From assembly GCA_964598485.1 (NCBI GenBank), contig CAZRCD010000010.1, positions 1 through 64,000 of the forward strand: a stretch of DNA of 64,000 nt, written 5' to 3'. Positions 60,678-64,000 of this stretch are shown one piece after another. This DNA comes from SOJA01 sp964598485 (GTDB lineage: Archaea > Thermoproteota > Bathyarchaeia > Bathyarchaeales > Bathycorpusculaceae). A model generated the notes under the pieces. That model was not told the origin of the DNA, made no database searches, and saw only the letters and a program-made list of their open reading frames with translations. Each line of letters begins with the position of its first letter. Position 1 is the stretch's first letter. The position numbers were made by a program, and so were the translations under genes.

Positions 60678-60856
60678 TTGTTAAAGAGAATAGTTTTTGG
60701 AATTCTCGTCATGCTATTAATCGGTATGTTAACGTCAACATTTAACATTCAACTAGCAAAAGCAGAGCCTAGACGATAATTGTTCCAGATGATTACCCAA
60801 CAATTCAAGAAGCCATTGGCCATGCAAACGAAGGCGACACAGTTCTCGGCATTTAA
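60678..60856 (+). pseudogene. Truncated, frameshifted N terminus of a beta-helix (NosD-like) surface protein
   Basis: A TTG start with GGAGAAAG upstream gives a signal peptide (MLKRIVFGILVMLLIGMLTS...AKAEP). The frame then shifts by one base near 60770 to continue TIIVPDDYPTIQEAIGHANE, then GDTVL, before a stop. That phrase is the hallmark of archaeal secreted right-handed beta-helix (NosD/periplasmic copper-binding-like) proteins. Everything after about residue 57 is missing. Confidence 0.7.
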
Positions 60857-60997
60857 CTATGGTTAGATGCGACAAAATTAAGGTTGTTTGTTCGCATGTG
60901 TGCATTTCTGTTTTCTACAAAACTATTAAGAGCAAATTCAATGTAAATAGCATGGTTTATTAGGCTCTGTAGCGAAAATGTTTAGGTATGAGGTTGC

Positions 60998-61777
60998 ATG
61001 AACAAAAAACTGGCAATCATCTCAGTACTCCTTGCGATTATCGGAGCTGGACTTGAGGTCTGCCGTATTACAAACGCGTCTTCATCACCGATAGAGGGGT
61101 TAGCGCACCTAGAGATTACAACATACATGACCAATTTTACGAAAGTCAATGAAACCTACGTTATCACAGTGATAGGTGTGGTCCAGAACAACCTTACAAC
61201 TAACGTAAAATCGGTCAAAATCAATGCGACCTTCTACGACGCTCAGAACAACACTATTGGAAAAAGTTATGCCTCTACTGAATTGGAGATATTCAAACCT
61301 GAGCAGAGAGCGCCCTTCACACTCTATTTCTCATCCATAGAAGCCTCAGCCCGATTAGAGCTCGTAGCATCATGTGTCGAGACAGATGAGGAACCCGTCG
61401 CTGGACTCAAAATCCTAGAAGAAACTTTACACACGTACATTGACGAGAATGGGTATTACAGAATCACCGGAGAAGTCCGCAACGATGCGAGAGGTAAAGC
61501 CGTCATGGGGAAGGTGATCTGTATCAATTACGATGGAAAGGGCAACATGATAGCTTTGTCCCGTGCATTTACGAACCCTCAGAATATACCTTCAGGTGGT
61601 AACGCATCCTTTGAACTTAGTTCAAAGCCATACAAGATAAAGCCAGCGAGTTATGAATTACTGGTAATTGCGCACCACTACGTACTGATACCCATCGAGA
61701 ATTACATATTTTTCGCCATTTTGACAGCAACCTTCATTGCCTTTATCGTTTACATGAAGCGAAAGAGAGGTTGGTGA
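60998..61777 (+). CDS. Membrane-anchored protein with two FxLYD-like domains
   Basis: 259 residues: signal peptide (KKLAIISVLLAIIGAGLEVC), two similar beta domains (YVITVIGVVQNNLTTNVKSV, then KINATFYDA; and YYRITGEVRNDARGKAVMGK, then VICINYDG), a C-terminal membrane helix and the tail YMKRKRGW. The repeated GxVxN...V...FYD pattern is that of FxLYD domains. Extracellular, function unknown. The 289 bases after it hold a 40-codon frame without a start, nothing supported. Confidence 0.7.
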   Translation: MNKKLAIISVLLAIIGAGLEVCRITNASSSPIEGLAHLEITTYMTNFTKVNETYVITVIGVVQNNLTTNVKSVKINATFYDAQNNTIGKSYASTELEIFKPEQRAPFTLYFSSIEASARLELVASCVETDEEPVAGLKILEETLHTYIDENGYYRITGEVRNDARGKAVMGKVICINYDGKGNMIALSRAFTNPQNIPSGGNASFELSSKPYKIKPASYELLVIAHHYVLIPIENYIFFAILTATFIAFIVYMKRKRGW

Positions 61778-62066
61778 ACCTATAGGTCAATTGTTTATAC
61801 ATCAAATATAAACCGGTGTTTTATGAGTCAAAAGTCGCCTCGTAAGCTAATTGTTCTAATGTATGCGGACTGAGAGTTATTGTTCCGGAAAATCCATGTG
61901 ACGCGAAGAAACACCATAATACATTGGTGGTGCCACAAGGGCATATTGAGCTGTTCGCAGCTTCAAACAGGTACAACAGCCACATCATGCACAGCTAAGA
62001 ATTCCTTTACGTCTAGCCATGTAAGTTCGCCCAGATAGTAACTACGCATTTCCATGAGTAAACTCT

Positions 62067-62597
62067 CTAAAAGGTTTCATAATGGACTATTTGACTTATA
62101 GGTCTTCTACTTCGTGGTGGAGGAGTCTCAGCTGGATAACCCACGGGAATTATGGCTACAGGTCTTATTCCATGAGGAATCTTCAATGTTTCTTTTGCTT
62201 CTTCCTCTCTGAATGCGCCAACCCAGCAGGTGCCTAACCCGAACGAGTAAGCGGCTAGTTGAATGTTCTGTATGGCGGCGGCTGTGTCTTGTATGCAGTA
62301 TAGGGTTTTGCCGCGCACACCATAACCTTGTGAGGAACGGGCTTCATTTGCACAAACAACGATCACAACCGTGGCTTCTTCAATGAAAGTTTGACCCAAA
62401 GCGGCTTCAACAAGTCTTCTCCTGATTTCTGGCTTTCGCACAATTATGAATTCCCATGGTTGAATGTTTCCTGCGGAAGGCGCCCACCGAGCTGCATCAA
62501 TAAGCTTTTTAACAATTTCTGTTGGAACGTCGTCACTTTTGAAGGCTCTTATGCTTCTTCTTCCTTTGATGGCTTCCAGAACATCCATAAGTTTCAC
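62067..62597 (-). CDS. Nitroreductase-family flavoprotein
   Basis: 176 residues. Starts with MDVLEAIKGRRSIRAFKSDD (the RRSIR motif binds FMN), then ARWAPSAGNIQPWEFIIV and later AAIQNIQLAAYSFGLGTCWV, all typical. These enzymes use FMN and NAD(P)H on varied substrates, including flavins and quinones, so the physiological role is open. The second Met (62588) is the better family start. Divergent from the AlaX-like gene. Confidence 0.9.
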   Translation of the reverse strand: MKLMDVLEAIKGRRSIRAFKSDDVPTEIVKKLIDAARWAPSAGNIQPWEFIIVRKPEIRRRLVEAALGQTFIEEATVVIVVCANEARSSQGYGVRGKTLYCIQDTAAAIQNIQLAAYSFGLGTCWVGAFREEEAKETLKIPHGIRPVAIIPVGYPAETPPPRSRRPISQIVHYETF

Positions 62598-62699
62598 CTT
62601 TTCAGCCTATAGTTTCCACGCAAGCCGTATATGTTTTCCTCGGTTTTATGAAACAGTTTTAAGCACGCTGAATAGTTTAAAGTTTGCCTAGTGTGAAAG

Positions 62700-63471
62700 A
62701 TGCTGGATTTGAGCGGAATCCCTCCTACACGTCTCCTTTATTATGAAGATGCCTATGTGAAAGAGTTCGATTCAAATGTGGTTAAGGTTCTAAAAACGGA
62801 AAATCATGAGGCTGGCGTGATTTTGGATGAGACAGCCTTCTATCCGGGTGGCGGCGGACAACCACCAGACATAGGGTTAATAGAAGGCAGCACCATGCAG
62901 GCTAAAGTTGTTAGGTTGCAGAGAAGAGGCGATATCATAATCCATTATGTCGATGAAATTTTCGGAGAGATTAGGGAAGGAGACATTGTTAGGGGACTTC
63001 TTGACTGGGAAAGGCGCTATAAGCTTATGCGAATCCACACAAGCGCCCATCTAATGTCACAGGCGATACGCCGAGCCCTAGGCAAACTGGTGGAAATTGT
63101 AAGCTCTGGAATGGATTTAGAAAAAGCGAGGCTTGACTTCACACATGCAGGCTCAACCCGCGAATTTTTTCCCGCAGATCGAAACCATAGCAAACCATGT
63201 TGTTAAGGAAAACAGAATCGTAAAAATTAGGTTGATGCCGAGAAATGAGGCAGAGGAATATGTTAAACGATTTCATGAGTCCCTAAAGACACTTCCGCTA
63301 CAAGTCAGCGAAGTACGTATAGTGGAGATTGAAGGTTGGCATGCATGTGCATGTGGTGGCACACATGTTAAAAGCACGGGTGAGATAGGGGAGATAAAGT
63401 TATTATCCAGAAGTTCAAAGGGCAAAGGCATCGAAAGAATAGAGTTTTATATTGGGACAACTATTGATTAA
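62700..63471 (+). pseudogene. alaX: AlaX-type alanyl-tRNA editing protein with a frameshift
   Basis: Two overlapping frames form one AlaX protein of about 257 residues. The first carries ETAFYPGGGGQPPDIG and the metal motif HTSAHLM. The second carries CACGGTH, the Cys/His half of the zinc site, and ends IERIEFYIG. The shift lies at the TTTTTTCCC run near 63164-63172, one extra base. AlaX removes serine or glycine wrongly attached to tRNA-Ala. Both halves are otherwise intact, so this could be a homopolymer error rather than a dead gene. Confidence 0.85.
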
Positions 63472-63487
63472 ATGGTCGGTGATGGTC

Positions 63488-64000
63488 ATGAAAATCTTTA
63501 AAGCCTCGTTCATTTTATCTCTTTTGTTTGTTTTCCTTATTTCATGTCATCAGGTCTGGGCAGATAGAGGCGGTTTCTCTCCTACAAGTGTGGAGCGTGT
63601 ATCTGAATCTGGTCAAAAAGCCGTAATAGCTTGGAATGGAACTGATGAAATACTTATGCTTTCTACGGATGTAAGTTCCAGCCAAAAATCCGAAGTAGTA
63701 GAACTTATGCCACTTCCATCCAATCCCACGATAAGTAGGGGGGAAAAACAGTCATTTCTGAAGGTTCAAGAACTCGTTAACACATACTTAGCTGTAGTAG
63801 GTCCGAAATGGACATGGGGAGATCACAGATCATTGGGAGGGTCGCCTGGCGCACAGCCCCCCAAAATCACAATCACTTTTCAAGAGGCTATAGGAGTTCA
63901 CTATCTCACAGTCGTGAAAGCAGAAGAAGCCAGCGAGTTAATCCAATGGTTAGAGAATTTTCTTGAAACCAAAGGATATACGAAAGAACTGCCATCCAAT
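63488..64000 (+). CDS. Secreted DUF2330-like protein, N-terminal part (runs off window)
   Basis: At least 171 residues with no stop before the window ends. ATG at 63488 follows GGTGATGG. Signal peptide (FILSLLFVFLISCHQVWA); LISC could serve as a lipobox. Then GGFSPTSVERVSESGQKAVI, AWNGTDEILMLSTDV and VVELMPLPSNPTI. This order resembles DUF2330 proteins, which are secreted and of unknown function. It begins 16 bases after the AlaX stop. Confidence 0.6.
   Translation, partial: MKIFKASFILSLLFVFLISCHQVWADRGGFSPTSVERVSESGQKAVIAWNGTDEILMLSTDVSSSQKSEVVELMPLPSNPTISRGEKQSFLKVQELVNTYLAVVGPKWTWGDHRSLGGSPGAQPPKITITFQEAIGVHYLTVVKAEEASELIQWLENFLETKGYTKELPSN

Noticed and set aside
61861..62000. 40-codon frame reading VIVPENPCDAKKHHN
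   Set aside because: It looks coding-like but has no start codon and no context. At most a remnant.

Overview
The window looks like a draft chromosomal contig from an anaerobic archaeon, most likely of the Bathyarchaeia / TACK type. This rests on the gene content: an archaeal ATP-dependent DNA ligase, class III anaerobic ribonucleotide reductase, TldD/TldE, an archaeal-style nickel ECF component with NikR, proteins like thaumarchaeal or bathyarchaeal signalling output domains, and PEF-type surface anchors. TATA boxes sit about 25-30 bases before many starts, and TTG and GTG starts are frequent. I could not run a search, so the lineage is inference. The 100-N run at 45265-45364 marks a scaffold gap, and several single-base frameshifts may be errors in a metagenome assembly.

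Layout. 1-4.5 kb: a partial gene, a DinB-like protein, the TldD/TldE protease pair and a DUF2283/DUF4258 toxin-antitoxin-like pair. 4.6-6 kb: a small unknown gene followed by an unusual protein with an Ogg2-type DNA glycosylase domain. 6-10.8 kb: a Gly-rich zinc protein, a VapBC pair and an nrdR-nrdD-nrdG operon with an NrdR box at its promoter. 11-14.8 kb: GNAT, MFS and ChrB-like genes. 14.9-19 kb: a histidine kinase/response regulator operon preceded by two paralogous small helical proteins. 19-21.9 kb: two MFS transporters, one frameshifted. 21.9-25.2 kb: a decayed accessory stretch with broken DNA-binding genes, a ribbon-helix-helix gene and several genes below 60 codons. 25.2-29.1 kb: NadA, then divergent NikR and ECF S-component/FmdE genes around a perfect inverted repeat, then thioredoxin and a DUF2148 protein. 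29.3-32.6 kb: hypotheticals, an Lrp/AsnC regulator and a membrane-anchored protein with a possible caspase-like His/Cys pair.

32.6-56.8 kb is the most striking region: about 24 kb of secreted or surface proteins followed by a complete oligopeptide ABC transporter. The surface proteins carry DNRLRE-like, PKD, InlB-type, CARDB, cohesin-like and dockerin modules. The transporter's solute-binding protein ends in a dockerin, and at least four neighbouring proteins carry cohesin-like domains, two of them with a C-terminal membrane anchor. I infer a cell-surface cohesin-dockerin assembly for capturing or breaking down proteins or peptides, feeding the adjacent importer. Four of these genes share a 20-bp motif of the form WTRGAA-N5-TTCCAKAAR lying against the TATA box, which suggests one regulon.

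56.9-64 kb: small hypotheticals, DNA ligase, a truncated beta-helix surface protein, a nitroreductase, a frameshifted AlaX-type editing protein and the start of a secreted DUF2330-like protein that runs off the window.
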